DNA of 34,248 nucleotides from Comamonadaceae bacterium (GCA_027491035.1 JAIXWZ010000114.1:1-34248); one strand, 5' to 3'. Positions 1-11,100 are shown, counted from the stretch's first letter. Numbers and translations are program-made. The notes: a model not told the origin generated them from the sequence alone.

Positions 1-106
1 CGCTGCTCCCGCTCCGGCTCCGGCCCCCGCTGCCGACGCTTCGGCTCCCGCTGCTGCTCCGGCCGCCGCTCCTGCTGCTGCTCCCGCAGCCCCCGAGAAG
101 AAGTAA
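1..106 (+). CDS. C-terminal end of an Ala/Pro-rich protein (5' end outside window)
   Basis: Reading from base 2 gives an open frame of 34 codons ending in TAA at 104-106. The peptide is almost only Ala and Pro, with one Asp and one Ser, and ends Pro-Glu-Lys-Lys. GCT, CCG and GCC codons alternate, so the DNA itself is low-complexity. Such tails occur on several kinds of bacterial protein as flexible linkers or DNA-binding tails, and nothing here identifies the family. A strong hairpin terminator follows 15 bases after the stop, which supports a true gene end. Function not recognised. Confidence 0.6.
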   Translation, partial: AAPAPAPAPAADASAPAAAPAAAPAAAPAAPEKK

Positions 107-121
107 TTTTTGCTTCCGATC

Positions 122-148
122 AAAAAGCCGCCTTCGGGCGGCTTTTTT
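122..148. terminator. Bidirectional Rho-independent terminator
   Basis: GCCGCC (127-132), TTCG loop (133-136), GGCGGC (137-142), followed by six T (143-148) and preceded by five A (122-126). The A and T runs make it work in both directions. It would stop the partial gene on + and roxA on -, whose 3' end is at 221. Confidence 0.9.
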
Positions 149-220
149 GTTTTCTGGGCCCTTGCGGTGGCCCAGCAAGCTTGAGCCGCAGCGCCCAAAG
201 CAACCCGCCCAAACCGCTGC

Positions 221-1384
221 TCACGACGGCTCCAGCCAACCGTCTTCAAGCCACTGCGCCAGCATCTGGCGCGCCTGCTCGCTGGCCGCCTGGATCGATC
301 GCCCCTCCAAGCGGCGGTTGTCGGCCAGCTGGCGCATCAGGCGCGCATCGCGGCCGCTGGCCAGCAGGCATTCGCCGTTGATGAACACATGGCGCTCGTC
401 GTAAAGCATGCGGCTGCAAGGGTGCAGGCGCAACCCCTGGCCAGGTGTCCAGCTGGGCTGGCCCGCTTCAAACCAAACGCTGGGCTTGGGCTCGCTGAGG
501 TATTGGCCCAGCGCACGATCGAGCGCCGCCGGCTCGCGCAGGGCCCGCTCGAGCGCCGACTGGGCAAACTCGCGCAGCCGCGCAGGGATGGCCGCCGGGG
601 TGTCGCAGGCCTGCTGCCCGGGGTCGCGGTAGAGCACCGGAACGTCGCCGGCTGGGTCGGGGTCCGTTTCAGCCATGCGCACCAGCAATGCGCTGGCCAG
701 CTCCTGGCGCGACGGCGCGCGAAAGCCGATCGAGTACGTCATGCACGGCTGGGAGCGGCCCTGGTCGTCCTGGCACGGCACAGCCACGCCATCGTGGGCA
801 TAGCGCGGCGGCAGGTAGAGCATGTCACCGGCATGCAGCACAAATTCTTGCTGCGGCCGGAAATCGCGCAGGATTTTCAGCGGCGCGTCCTCGCGCAGAC
901 CGAGATCACTCTGCGCGCCGATCTGCCAGCGCCGGCTGCCGCTGGCCTGCAGCAAAAACACGTCATAGCTGTCAAAGTGCGGGCCAACCCCGCCTTCGGC
1001 ACTGGCGTAGGAGATCATCAGGTCGTCGAGCCGTGCATCGGGGATGAAGCGAAAACGCTGCAGCAACTCGTGCGCGCCCTGATGGTGCAAGTCCACGCCC
1101 TGCACCAGCAAGGTCCAGCCCGGCGTGCCCAAAGCCGGCAGGGCGCGCCGCGAGAAGGGCCCGCGCCGCAGCTTCCAGCTTTGGCCCGTGCGGCCCGAGC
1201 GCTCGATCAAGCGAGACTCGACCTCGGCGCGGGCGGCCAGCGCAAACAGTTGCGGCGCCGACAACAAGGGCTGCATGCCGGCAATGGCCTGGCGCACCAG
1301 TAAGGGCTTTTTTTGCCAGTGGCGGCGCATGAATTGGGCGGGGCTCAGGCCCCCCAGGAGGCTCAGGGCTTGGATGGGTTCCAT
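221..1384 (-). CDS. roxA: 50S ribosomal protein L16 arginine hydroxylase (JmjC/cupin oxygenase, YcfD/RoxA family)
   Basis: 387 residues, close to E. coli YcfD (373). This family hydroxylates an arginine of ribosomal protein L16 using Fe(II), 2-oxoglutarate and O2. The N-terminal JmjC/cupin domain carries the iron triad: His136-x-Asp138 in GPHFDSYD and His197 in the PPRYAHDG segment. The opening stretch, with the HWQKKPLLVRQA segment at about 22-33, is typical of the family. The remaining C-terminal part should hold the dimerisation and winged-helix regions. The ATG at 1384 gives the expected N-terminus. Only 14 bp separate it from the divergent FKBP gene, so the promoter must lie in that gap and inside the neighbouring gene. 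No Shine-Dalgarno is visible; a GACAAT hexamer lies six bases before the ATG. Confidence 0.93.
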   Translation of the reverse strand: MEPIQALSLLGGLSPAQFMRRHWQKKPLLVRQAIAGMQPLLSAPQLFALAARAEVESRLIERSGRTGQSWKLRRGPFSRRALPALGTPGWTLLVQGVDLHHQGAHELLQRFRFIPDARLDDLMISYASAEGGVGPHFDSYDVFLLQASGSRRWQIGAQSDLGLREDAPLKILRDFRPQQEFVLHAGDMLYLPPRYAHDGVAVPCQDDQGRSQPCMTYSIGFRAPSRQELASALLVRMAETDPDPAGDVPVLYRDPGQQACDTPAAIPARLREFAQSALERALREPAALDRALGQYLSEPKPSVWFEAGQPSWTPGQGLRLHPCSRMLYDERHVFINGECLLASGRDARLMRQLADNRRLEGRSIQAASEQARQMLAQWLEDGWLEPS

Positions 1385-1386
1385 GG

Positions 1387-1396
1387 GACAATTGTC
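1387..1396. promoter_or_regulatory. Perfect palindrome carrying two opposed -10-like hexamers between divergent starts
   Basis: GACAATTGTC is a perfect 10-bp palindrome. Its centre is exactly midway between the roxA start codon (1384) and the FKBP start codon (1399). On each strand it reads GACAAT followed by exactly six bases and then ATG. This is the spacing expected if transcription starts at the A of the ATG. It can be read as two overlapping -10 elements, or as an operator controlling both genes. Inference from sequence only. Confidence 0.5.
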
Positions 1397-1398
1397 GA

Positions 1399-1926
1399 AT
1401 GAAAATCACCCTACCCTGCGTGGTTGGCCTGACCTGGGTCATGAAAGACACCCTCGGCGAGGTGCTCGACGAGTTGGAAGAGCCGATCGAGTTCATGGTT
1501 GGCGGACGTGACCTGCTGGCGGCCGTTGAATTGGGCCTGGTCGGGAAAGAGGCCGGCGACCGGGTAGAACTGCACCTCGAGCCCGAACAGGCCTTTGGCG
1601 ACTACGACGAAAACCGGGTTTTCCTGCAGCCGCGCAGCATCTTCCCGGCCGAGCTCGAAGAAGGCATGCTCTATGAGGGCAGCGCCCTGCCGGCCGGCGC
1701 CGACCGCGACACCCCCGCGGACCTGATGTACACCGTCACCGACATCTATCCCGAGCATGTGGTGCTCGATGGCAACCATCCGCTGGCGGGCATCGCCCTG
1801 CGCCTGGCCATGCGGGTGGCGTCGGTGCGAGCCGCCACGGCCGAAGAAATCGGCGCCGGCACGCTGGGAACCGGTTTTTTTAAACTCGAATCGGCCCCTG
1901 ACAGCGGCGCCGGCCTGTTGCACTGA
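1399..1926 (+). CDS. FKBP-type peptidyl-prolyl isomerase, SlyD-like
   Basis: 175 residues. FKBP domains isomerise Xaa-Pro bonds; the SlyD type has an inserted flap with chaperone activity. The N-terminal half has the FKBP layout: a strand with VVGLTWVMKDTLGEVLDEL, then FMVGGRDLLAAVELGLVGK (the family's conserved G-x-x-x-L-x-x-x-E-L-G turn region), then HLEPEQAFGDYDENRV (SlyD-like PExAFGxYD). Next come an insert of about 60 residues and the return strand DGNHPLAGIALRL, a hallmark of the SlyD group. The His-rich metal-binding tail of E. coli SlyD is absent; the protein ends in LLH. A pairing with roxA suggests a ribosome or protein-folding context, but that is inference. There is no Shine-Dalgarno. 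Confidence 0.92.
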   Translation: MKITLPCVVGLTWVMKDTLGEVLDELEEPIEFMVGGRDLLAAVELGLVGKEAGDRVELHLEPEQAFGDYDENRVFLQPRSIFPAELEEGMLYEGSALPAGADRDTPADLMYTVTDIYPEHVVLDGNHPLAGIALRLAMRVASVRAATAEEIGAGTLGTGFFKLESAPDSGAGLLH

Positions 1927-1980
1927 AGGCCAAGCCGCTGCCGGCTCGCTCCCGCTTCCCCCCGCTTATCCCCACACGCC

Positions 1981-2445
1981 ATGACGCTTGAAGTCCAGAT
2001 CCTCGACCCCCGGCTGCACGAATGGGGCCTGCCCAAGTACCAGACCGAGATGGCCGCGGCGATCGACCTGTTCGCCTGCATCGATGCCCCGCTGACCCTG
2101 CAACCGCAAGAGCCCGCCGTGCTGATCCCCTCGGGCATCGCGCTGCACATGGACAGCCTGGAGTTTTGCGCGGTGATTCTGCCGCGCTCAGGGCTGGGCC
2201 ACAAAAAAGGCCTGGTGCTGGGCAACAGCGTGGGGCTGATCGATGCCGACTACACCGCGCAGTGCTTCATCAGCGCCTGGAACCGCAACCCGCCGGCCAG
2301 CGGCCAAGCCATCACAGTCAACCCGGGCGAGCGCATCGCGCAGATGATGTTCCTGCCGGTCCTCAGGCCCCAGTTCAAGGTGGTCACGCAGTTCTCCAGT
2401 CCGAGCCAGCGCGGCGGGGGCGGATTTGGCTCAACGGGCCTGTGA
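1981..2445 (+). CDS. dut: dUTP diphosphatase (dUTPase)
   Basis: 154 residues, the normal length of the trimeric enzyme. It hydrolyses dUTP to dUMP and PPi, keeping uracil out of DNA and supplying dUMP for thymidylate. All five motifs can be seen: motif 1 AAIDLFAC (28-33 region; more usual is AGxDLxA), motif 2 PRSGLG (68-73), motif 3 GLIDADY with the catalytic Asp88, motif 4 GERIAQMMF (117-124), and the P-loop-like motif 5 RGGGGFGSTG (144-153) at the C-terminus. It follows the FKBP gene on the same strand after 54 bp. A TTATCC hexamer lies nine bases before the ATG and could be a -10 box. The Ile in motif 1 is a mild deviation. Confidence 0.97.
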   Translation: MTLEVQILDPRLHEWGLPKYQTEMAAAIDLFACIDAPLTLQPQEPAVLIPSGIALHMDSLEFCAVILPRSGLGHKKGLVLGNSVGLIDADYTAQCFISAWNRNPPASGQAITVNPGERIAQMMFLPVLRPQFKVVTQFSSPSQRGGGGFGSTGL

Positions 2446-2482
2446 AGACCCAATTGCACGAACGCCGATAGAAGGAGTCAAC

Positions 2483-2656
2483 GTGACCGACGACCCACGC
2501 TGCTGCGGCAGCGGCACCTGCATCATCGACCCCTCGGGCCGCTGCTGGTGCGGCCAGCAATGGAACGGACAGAGCATGAGCGCGCCGTGCGAACCAGCGC
2601 ACGAGGCAAAGGATGCGGGCAACGCAGCGCCCGATCTGGGCCAGCAGGACGCTTGA
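2483..2656 (+). CDS. Small Cys-rich protein of unknown function (57 aa)
   Basis: The GTG at 2483 is preceded by a clear AAGGAG (2472-2477) at five bases, so this is very likely translated. An upstream in-frame ATG at 2426 lies inside dut and is less likely. The 57-residue product has six Cys, at 7, 8, 13, 21, 23 and 36, in the pattern CC-x4-C-x7-C-x-C, with a conserved-looking GRCWCGQQWNG core and an acidic, Gln/Ala-rich tail. The arrangement suggests a small metal-binding or redox protein. I believe similar short proteins sit beside photolyase genes in related bacteria, but I know of no assigned function. The stop is 16 bases before the photolyase start, so the two are probably co-transcribed. 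Confidence 0.72.
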   Translation: MTDDPRCCGSGTCIIDPSGRCWCGQQWNGQSMSAPCEPAHEAKDAGNAAPDLGQQDA

Positions 2657-2672
2657 GCGGCCCCTTCGCCTC

Positions 2673-4163
2673 GTGAGCAGCGTCGCCGCACTGGTCTGGT
2701 TCAAGCGCGACCTGCGCCTGCTCGACCATGCGCCTTTGCTTGAAGCCATGAAGTTCGAGTCTGCTGCGGGCTTGCTGGTGCTTGAGCCGCAGTGGCTGCA
2801 CAGCCCCGAATGCGATCCGCAGCATGTCGCCTTCCAACTGGCCTGCGCCGCCGAGCTGCAGGCCAAGCTTGCCACCCTGGGCCTGCCGCTGTTGGTGCGC
2901 ACGGGCTCCATGCCGGCCGTGCTGCAGGACTTGCGCGAGCACTGGCGTTTTACCCATTTGTTCAGCCACGAAGAGACCGGCCCGCTGTGGAGCTACCGGC
3001 GTGACCAGGAGGTGGCGCGCTGGTGCGCCAGCGCATCGGTGCAATGGCTGGAGCTGCCGCAAACCGGGGTGATCCGCCGGCTGCACTCACGCGATGGCTG
3101 GGCCCGCCGCTGGTTGCAGCGCATGAATGCGCCGCAGGCGCCTGAGCCCACCGGCTTCAAGGCCGCGGCCGGCCTGCACGCTGAGCCACTGCCCACACTG
3201 CGTGAGCTGGGCCTGAGCAAGCCCACACGCGAGCTGCCGGCGGCCGGCCAGAGCGCCGCCTGGCAGACCCTCAATGAATTTCTGGCCGGCCGTGCCCGCC
3301 CTTACCGGCAGGCCCTGTCGAGCCCTCTGACGGCGCCGCACAGTTGCAGCCGGCTCAGTGCCCATCTGGCCTTTGGCGCCTTGTCGATGCGCCAAGTGCA
3401 TCAGGCCACCGAGGCGCGGATTGCCCACTGCGGCGATCGCGAGTTGGCCTGGGCTCTGCGCGGCTTTGCCAGCCGCCTGCGCTGGCATTGCCATTTCATG
3501 CAAAAGCTCGAGGATGAGCCGTCCATGGAGTGGCGCAATTTAGCGCCGTCGGTCGACGGCCTGCGGGCCGGCGATGGTGCGCCACTCGATGCAAAGCATA
3601 CCGAGCGCCTGCAAGCCTGGTGCGAGGGCCGCACCGGCTACCCTATGGTGGACGCCTGCATGCGCCAGCTGCGCGCCACCGGCTGGCTGAACTTTCGCAT
3701 GCGCGCCATGCTGGTGAGTTTTGCGGCCTACCACCTGTGGCTGCATTGGCGCGAACCGGGCCTTTTCCTGGCCCGCCAGTTTCTCGACTTCGAGCCCGGC
3801 ATTCACTGGAGCCAGATGCAGATGCAGTCGGGCACCACCGGCATCAACACCCTGCGCATTTACAGCCCGGCCAAGCAAGCCCGCGACCACGACCCCGACG
3901 GCCGCTACGTGGCGCAGTGGGTGCCCGAGCTGGGCACCAGCGCCTACCCGCAGCCCATCGTCGACGAGACCGGCGCCTTGCGCCATGCCAAGCAAACACT
4001 CTACGGCCTGCGCAAAAGCCCCCAGGTTCAACAGCAAGCGCAGGCGCTGCAAGACAAACACGGCTCGCGCAAAAGCGGCCTGCCGCAGACGGGTCGGCGC
4101 CGAGCAGCAGCGCGGGCGCTGCAGCCGAGCGCTCAGCCCTCTTTGCAGGGCGAGCTGTTCTGA
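2673..4163 (+). CDS. Photolyase/cryptochrome-family flavoprotein
   Basis: 496 residues from GTG 2673, where the first strand (AALVWFKRDLRLLDHAPL) begins at once, as in other photolyases. Starts further upstream would add an atypical stretch overlapping the Cys-rich gene. It has an N-terminal alpha/beta antenna-binding domain, then the helical FAD domain with SRLSAHLAFGALSMRQVHQ, GRTGYPMVDACMRQLRATGWL and an FRMRAMLVSFAAYHLWLHW helix. These show a blue-light FAD protein that probably splits UV-induced pyrimidine dimers. The FAD-pocket segment reads PGIHWSQMQMQSGTTGINT where class I CPD photolyases have NNGGWQWAASTGTDA. This is therefore not the standard PhrB type, and repair specificity cannot be assigned. 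The C-terminal tail of about 45 residues is basic and Gln/Ala-rich. Confidence 0.88.
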   Translation: MSSVAALVWFKRDLRLLDHAPLLEAMKFESAAGLLVLEPQWLHSPECDPQHVAFQLACAAELQAKLATLGLPLLVRTGSMPAVLQDLREHWRFTHLFSHEETGPLWSYRRDQEVARWCASASVQWLELPQTGVIRRLHSRDGWARRWLQRMNAPQAPEPTGFKAAAGLHAEPLPTLRELGLSKPTRELPAAGQSAAWQTLNEFLAGRARPYRQALSSPLTAPHSCSRLSAHLAFGALSMRQVHQATEARIAHCGDRELAWALRGFASRLRWHCHFMQKLEDEPSMEWRNLAPSVDGLRAGDGAPLDAKHTERLQAWCEGRTGYPMVDACMRQLRATGWLNFRMRAMLVSFAAYHLWLHWREPGLFLARQFLDFEPGIHWSQMQMQSGTTGINTLRIYSPAKQARDHDPDGRYVAQWVPELGTSAYPQPIVDETGALRHAKQTLYGLRKSPQVQQQAQALQDKHGSRKSGLPQTGRRRAAARALQPSAQPSLQGELF

Positions 4164-4188
4164 CCTGCGCTGCGATCGCAAGCACCCC

Positions 4189-4707
4189 ATGAAAAAGCAC
4201 GTGGCGGCCACCTTGCTCGGCCTGACCGTCCTGGGCCTGGCTGACGTCCACCTCGATCTGGAGTCGGTGGACGATGGCCATGTGGTGCGCTGGCAGGGCC
4301 GCCAGCACGATGTGCGGGGCGCCCTGGCCGCACACACCAACACCTGGTGGCGCAACTGCAGCGCGGTGACGCGCCTGCATGAATCGAGCGCGCAGGCCCA
4401 GCAGGTGCTGCGGCTGATCGCCCAGCACAGCCCGCCCGACTCCACGCCACTGCAACTGGTCCATCTGCTGCAGCAAGGCGAGTGGCTGGTGGCCGAGCTG
4501 ACGTTCGAAAAGCTCAGCCCGGCGGTGGTGCTCCTGCAAAGCGATGGCCCGCCAGGAGGGACACTGACCGAGCGCGCGATCTGGAGCGGCAGCACCGAGC
4601 CCTGGCGCAGCGGGCCGCACATCCGCGCCTACCTGCGCGCGCGCGCACCGCAAGCCCCCCAGGCGCTGCTGGCCTGCCTCGATCCGGTGAGCTTCGGCCC
4701 CGCTTGA
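4189..4707 (+). CDS. Conserved-looking hypothetical protein
   Basis: 172 residues from ATG 4189; the upstream part of the open frame overlaps the photolyase gene in another frame and is a shadow. The start MKKHVAATLLGLTVLGLADV looks slightly like a signal sequence, but it has no clear cleavage site and runs directly into a beta-rich segment (VHLDLESVDDGHVVRWQG), so a cytoplasmic protein is equally likely. The rest is mixed alpha/beta with no motif I recognise. It has one Trp-Trp-Arg-Asn-Cys cluster near residue 50. It follows the photolyase by 25 bases and may share its transcript. No Shine-Dalgarno is seen. Function unknown. Confidence 0.65.
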   Translation: MKKHVAATLLGLTVLGLADVHLDLESVDDGHVVRWQGRQHDVRGALAAHTNTWWRNCSAVTRLHESSAQAQQVLRLIAQHSPPDSTPLQLVHLLQQGEWLVAELTFEKLSPAVVLLQSDGPPGGTLTERAIWSGSTEPWRSGPHIRAYLRARAPQAPQALLACLDPVSFGPA

Positions 4708-4716
4708 GCGGGGCCG
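4695..4716. terminator. GC-rich hairpin between convergent genes, holding a stop codon in its loop
   Basis: CGGCCCCGC (4695-4703) pairs perfectly with GCGGGGCCG (4708-4716) around a TTGA loop. The TGA of the hypothetical gene (4705-4707) is the loop. There is no T tract, so it is at best a weak intrinsic terminator or an mRNA 3'-end stabiliser. It separates the hypothetical gene (+) from coaBC (-), which ends at 4756. Confidence 0.5.
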
Positions 4717-4755
4717 GCCTGCTAAAGGCCGTCAGGCCCTTGGGCCTTCACGCCC

Positions 4756-5991
4756 TTAGGCCTTCAGCCGCTGTGCCACGATGGCCACGAGCTGCGCCGC
4801 CAGCTGCGCCTTGGAGGCGCGGGCCAGTTCCTGACTGCCGTGCTCATCGACCAGCAGCAAAGCGTTGTCGTCACGGCCGAAGGTGTCAGGGCCGATATTG
4901 CCCACCAGCAAGGGCACGCCTTTGCGCTGGCGCTTGGCCTGGGCATGGGCCAGCAGGTCGTGGCTTTCGGCGGCAAAACCGACGCAATAGAGCTGGCCGC
5001 TGCGGGCGCGCTCGCTGGCCGCCACGCCGGCCAAAATATCCGGGTTTTCCACAAAGGACAAGGCTGGCGCCTGGCCGCCCTCGCCTTTTTTGATCTTGTG
5101 CTCGGCCACGCCGTCCACGCGCCAGTCGGCCACCGCCGCGCTGGCAATGAACACCGTGGCGCGCTCAACGCACGCTTGCACAGCCTGCTGCATCTGCTGG
5201 GCCGACTGCACATCCAGGCGCTGCACGCCCCGCGGCGTGGGCAGACTCACTGGTCCGGCCACCAGTGTGACCTGCGCGCCGGCGCGCCAGGCGGCCTGCG
5301 CCAGCGCAAAACCCATCTTGCCGCTCGAGCGGTTGGTGATGCCGCGCACCGGATCGATCGCTTCATAGGTAGGACCGGCTGTGATCAGCACCTGCTGGCC
5401 AGCCAGCACCTTGGGCGTGAAAAAGGCATTCAATTCCTCGAGCAACTCGTCGGGCTCGAGCATGCGGCCGTCGCCGACCTCGCCGCAAGCCTGCTCGCCT
5501 GCGCCCACGCCGAGCACATGGCTGCCATCGGCGCGCAGCTGCGCGATATTGCGCTGCGTGGCCGGATGGGCATACATCTCGCGGTTCATCGCCGGCGCCA
5601 AAATCAGCGGCACCCGCTCGATCGGACGGGCCAGGCACATCAGACTGAGCAGCTCATCGGCGCCGCCGTGGAGCAACTTGGCCATGAAGTCGGCACTGGC
5701 CGGCGCCACCACGATCGCATCGGCCTGGCGCGACAGGTTGATATGGGCCATGTTGTTGCCCTCGCGCGCGTCCCATTGGCTGCTGTAGACGGGCCGGCCG
5801 CTCAAGGCCTGCAAGGTCACGGGCGTGATGAACTGGGCCGCCGCATCGGTCATGACCACCTGCACCGTGGCGCCGGCCTTGACCAGGGCGCGGCACAGTT
5901 CGGCCGCTTTGTAGCAGGCAATGCCTCCCGACAGGCCCAACACCAGGTGACGGCCCGCCAGCGGCGACGGTGAAATCGACGACTCTTGCAT
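4756..5991 (-). CDS. coaBC: Bifunctional phosphopantothenoylcysteine decarboxylase / phosphopantothenate-cysteine ligase
   Basis: 411 residues, the standard length of the fused enzyme. The CoaB ligase half joins cysteine to 4'-phosphopantothenate using CTP; the CoaC flavoprotein half decarboxylates the product to 4'-phosphopantetheine, on the way to coenzyme A. CoaC occupies about residues 10-190: LGLSGGIACYKAAEL flavin loop, catalytic His in NMAHINLSRQAD, PAMN motif, and the substrate-lid Cys in AGEQACGEVGDGRM. CoaB follows, with ITAGPTYEAIDPVRGITN, the NRSSGKMGFALA nucleotide motif and the dimer-interface KIKKGEGG lysines. It diverges from pyrG (CTP synthase), which makes the CTP this enzyme uses. 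TACAGT lies six bases before the ATG and there is no Shine-Dalgarno. Confidence 0.97.
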   Translation of the reverse strand: MQESSISPSPLAGRHLVLGLSGGIACYKAAELCRALVKAGATVQVVMTDAAAQFITPVTLQALSGRPVYSSQWDAREGNNMAHINLSRQADAIVVAPASADFMAKLLHGGADELLSLMCLARPIERVPLILAPAMNREMYAHPATQRNIAQLRADGSHVLGVGAGEQACGEVGDGRMLEPDELLEELNAFFTPKVLAGQQVLITAGPTYEAIDPVRGITNRSSGKMGFALAQAAWRAGAQVTLVAGPVSLPTPRGVQRLDVQSAQQMQQAVQACVERATVFIASAAVADWRVDGVAEHKIKKGEGGQAPALSFVENPDILAGVAASERARSGQLYCVGFAAESHDLLAHAQAKRQRKGVPLLVGNIGPDTFGRDDNALLLVDEHGSQELARASKAQLAAQLVAIVAQRLKA

Positions 5992-5997
5992 GGCGCC

Positions 5998-6003
5998 ACT
6001 GTA
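5998..6003 (-). promoter_or_regulatory. Candidate -10 box of coaBC (leaderless arrangement)
   Basis: On the - strand TACAGT is followed by exactly six bases (GGCGCC) and the coaBC ATG. Transcription would start at or next to the start codon. It matches four of six positions of TATAAT. No clear -35. Confidence 0.4.
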
Positions 6004-6076
6004 CCGGATGGCGCTGACAGACCCGCAATTGCCGTCTTGCCCAGCCGCAACCTGGCCGGCGGCTGCAGGCTCTGCC

Positions 6077-8645
<2,569 letters not shown>

Positions 8646-8650
8646 AGACC

Positions 8651-8941
8651 ATGCCCAGCGCCTACATCATTGCCCACGTCAGCATCACCGACCCCACCCA
8701 GTACGAAGAGTACAAAAAGCTCTCAACCGTGGCCATGCAGACCTACGGAGCCGAGGTGTGCGTGCGCGGCGGTGCCATCGAGGTCATCGAGGGCGACTGG
8801 CAGCCCGAGCGCCTGGTGGTGCTCAAATTCGCCTCGCTCGATCAAGCCCGCCGCTTCGAGGCCTCGCCCGAGTACGCCAGCGCGCGAGCGGCCCGCCAGG
8901 GCGCGGCTGTCATGCGCATGCTGCTGGTCGAGGGCACCTGA
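8651..8941 (+). CDS. DUF1330 family protein
   Basis: 96 residues, the usual size of this dimeric alpha+beta-barrel (ferredoxin-like) family. It opens with SAYIIAHVSITDPTQYEEYKK, typical of DUF1330, followed by a GGAIEVIEGDWQPERLVVLKF strand pair and the SLDQARRFEASPEY helix. It starts five bases after kdsA and precedes eno, a common placement in Burkholderiales. The biochemical role of the family is not established. Confidence 0.9.
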   Translation: MPSAYIIAHVSITDPTQYEEYKKLSTVAMQTYGAEVCVRGGAIEVIEGDWQPERLVVLKFASLDQARRFEASPEYASARAARQGAAVMRMLLVEGT

Positions 8942-10273
<1,332 letters not shown>

Positions 10274-10294
10274 ACACCCAAGCCCACCGCCACC

Positions 10295-10576
10295 ATGGGA
10301 AAACGCACCATCACCGTCGTGCTGCTGGGCCTGCTGCTGATTTTGCAGGCGCAGCTGTGGTTCGGCCGCGGCAGCCTTCCCAATGTGAGTCAGATGCGGC
10401 TGCGCCTGGACGAGGCCAAGGCACAAAACCTCACCGCACAGGCTGAAAACGAACGTCTGGCCGCCGAGGTGCGCGATCTCAAGGAAGGCCTGGAGATGGT
10501 CGAGGAGAAGGCGCGCGGCGAATTGGGCATGGTCAAGCCCAACGAGATCTTTGTCCAGTACAGCAACAGCAAATAG
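10295..10576 (+). CDS. ftsB: Cell division protein FtsB
   Basis: 93 residues. FtsB is a single-pass inner-membrane protein that forms the FtsQ-FtsB-FtsL complex at the division septum. A basic start (MGKR) is followed by a transmembrane helix at about 5-24 and then a periplasmic coiled coil (about 35-80) rich in Leu, Glu and Ala. The conserved end KARGELGMVKPNEIFVQ is the FtsB signature. Gene order eno-ftsB is standard in proteobacteria. The downstream gene follows immediately. Confidence 0.95.
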   Translation: MGKRTITVVLLGLLLILQAQLWFGRGSLPNVSQMRLRLDEAKAQNLTAQAENERLAAEVRDLKEGLEMVEEKARGELGMVKPNEIFVQYSNSK

Positions 10577-10583
10577 CCTGGCG

Positions 10584-11087
10584 GTGGACGGCGCTCGCCC
10601 CCCGATCTCCCCTGCGCGGGTGGCCATCCTGAGCCACCAGGCATCGCTTGCCCGAGCATTGCAATCGCTTCTTGAAGCCGCGATTGCGGGGATCGCGGGG
10701 GCCGATCCGCTCGCCTTGAGCTGGACCACCGGCTCGCAGGCGCAAGCGGCCCAGGGCGCCCGCGTGTGCCTGCTGCTGGCCTGGGACAGCCAGGCAGACC
10801 TCAGCGCACCGGCGACTGCGCAGTTGGCCGATCTGCAAGCCCACCAGAAGCTGCGGCAGGACTTGCAAGCCGAGGGCTTGAGCTTTGCCGTGCTGCGCGG
10901 CGGGCCGACGCAGCAGGTGCAGCAGGCGCTGGCCGCCCTGTCGCGGCTGCAAGCGGCGCTCAAGCCCGCGGGCGCTCAGACGCTGGGGCGCCCGGGCTGG
11001 CGCGGCGCCTGCGAAACGTGCGATGAGCCCGAATGCGAGCACCAGCTGCTCAGCGGCCTGGTTACCGGCCTGCTCAAGCCGGACTGA
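10584..11087 (+). CDS. Hypothetical protein with a C-terminal Cys3-His motif
   Basis: 167 residues from GTG 10584. The TTG at 10551 would overlap ftsB by 26 bases; the GTG at 10620 is another possibility. There is no clear Shine-Dalgarno, and translation is probably coupled to ftsB (stop at 10576). The body is Ala/Leu/Gln-rich and helical. A strand-like core (ARVCLLLAWDS, then LSFAVLRGGP) looks like an alpha/beta fold. The C-terminal end has Cys143, Cys146, Cys151 and His153 in CETCDEPECEH, a plausible zinc or iron-sulfur site. I do not recognise the family. It converges on hslO with 13 bases between them. Confidence 0.7.
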   Translation: MDGARPPISPARVAILSHQASLARALQSLLEAAIAGIAGADPLALSWTTGSQAQAAQGARVCLLLAWDSQADLSAPATAQLADLQAHQKLRQDLQAEGLSFAVLRGGPTQQVQQALAALSRLQAALKPAGAQTLGRPGWRGACETCDEPECEHQLLSGLVTGLLKPD

Positions 11088-11100
11088 GCGCGCTGCGGTC

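Noticed and set aside
2613..2672. Upstream start of the photolyase gene
   Set aside because: It would overlap the Cys-rich gene and add a stretch with no photolyase character; GTG 2673 starts right at the first beta strand.
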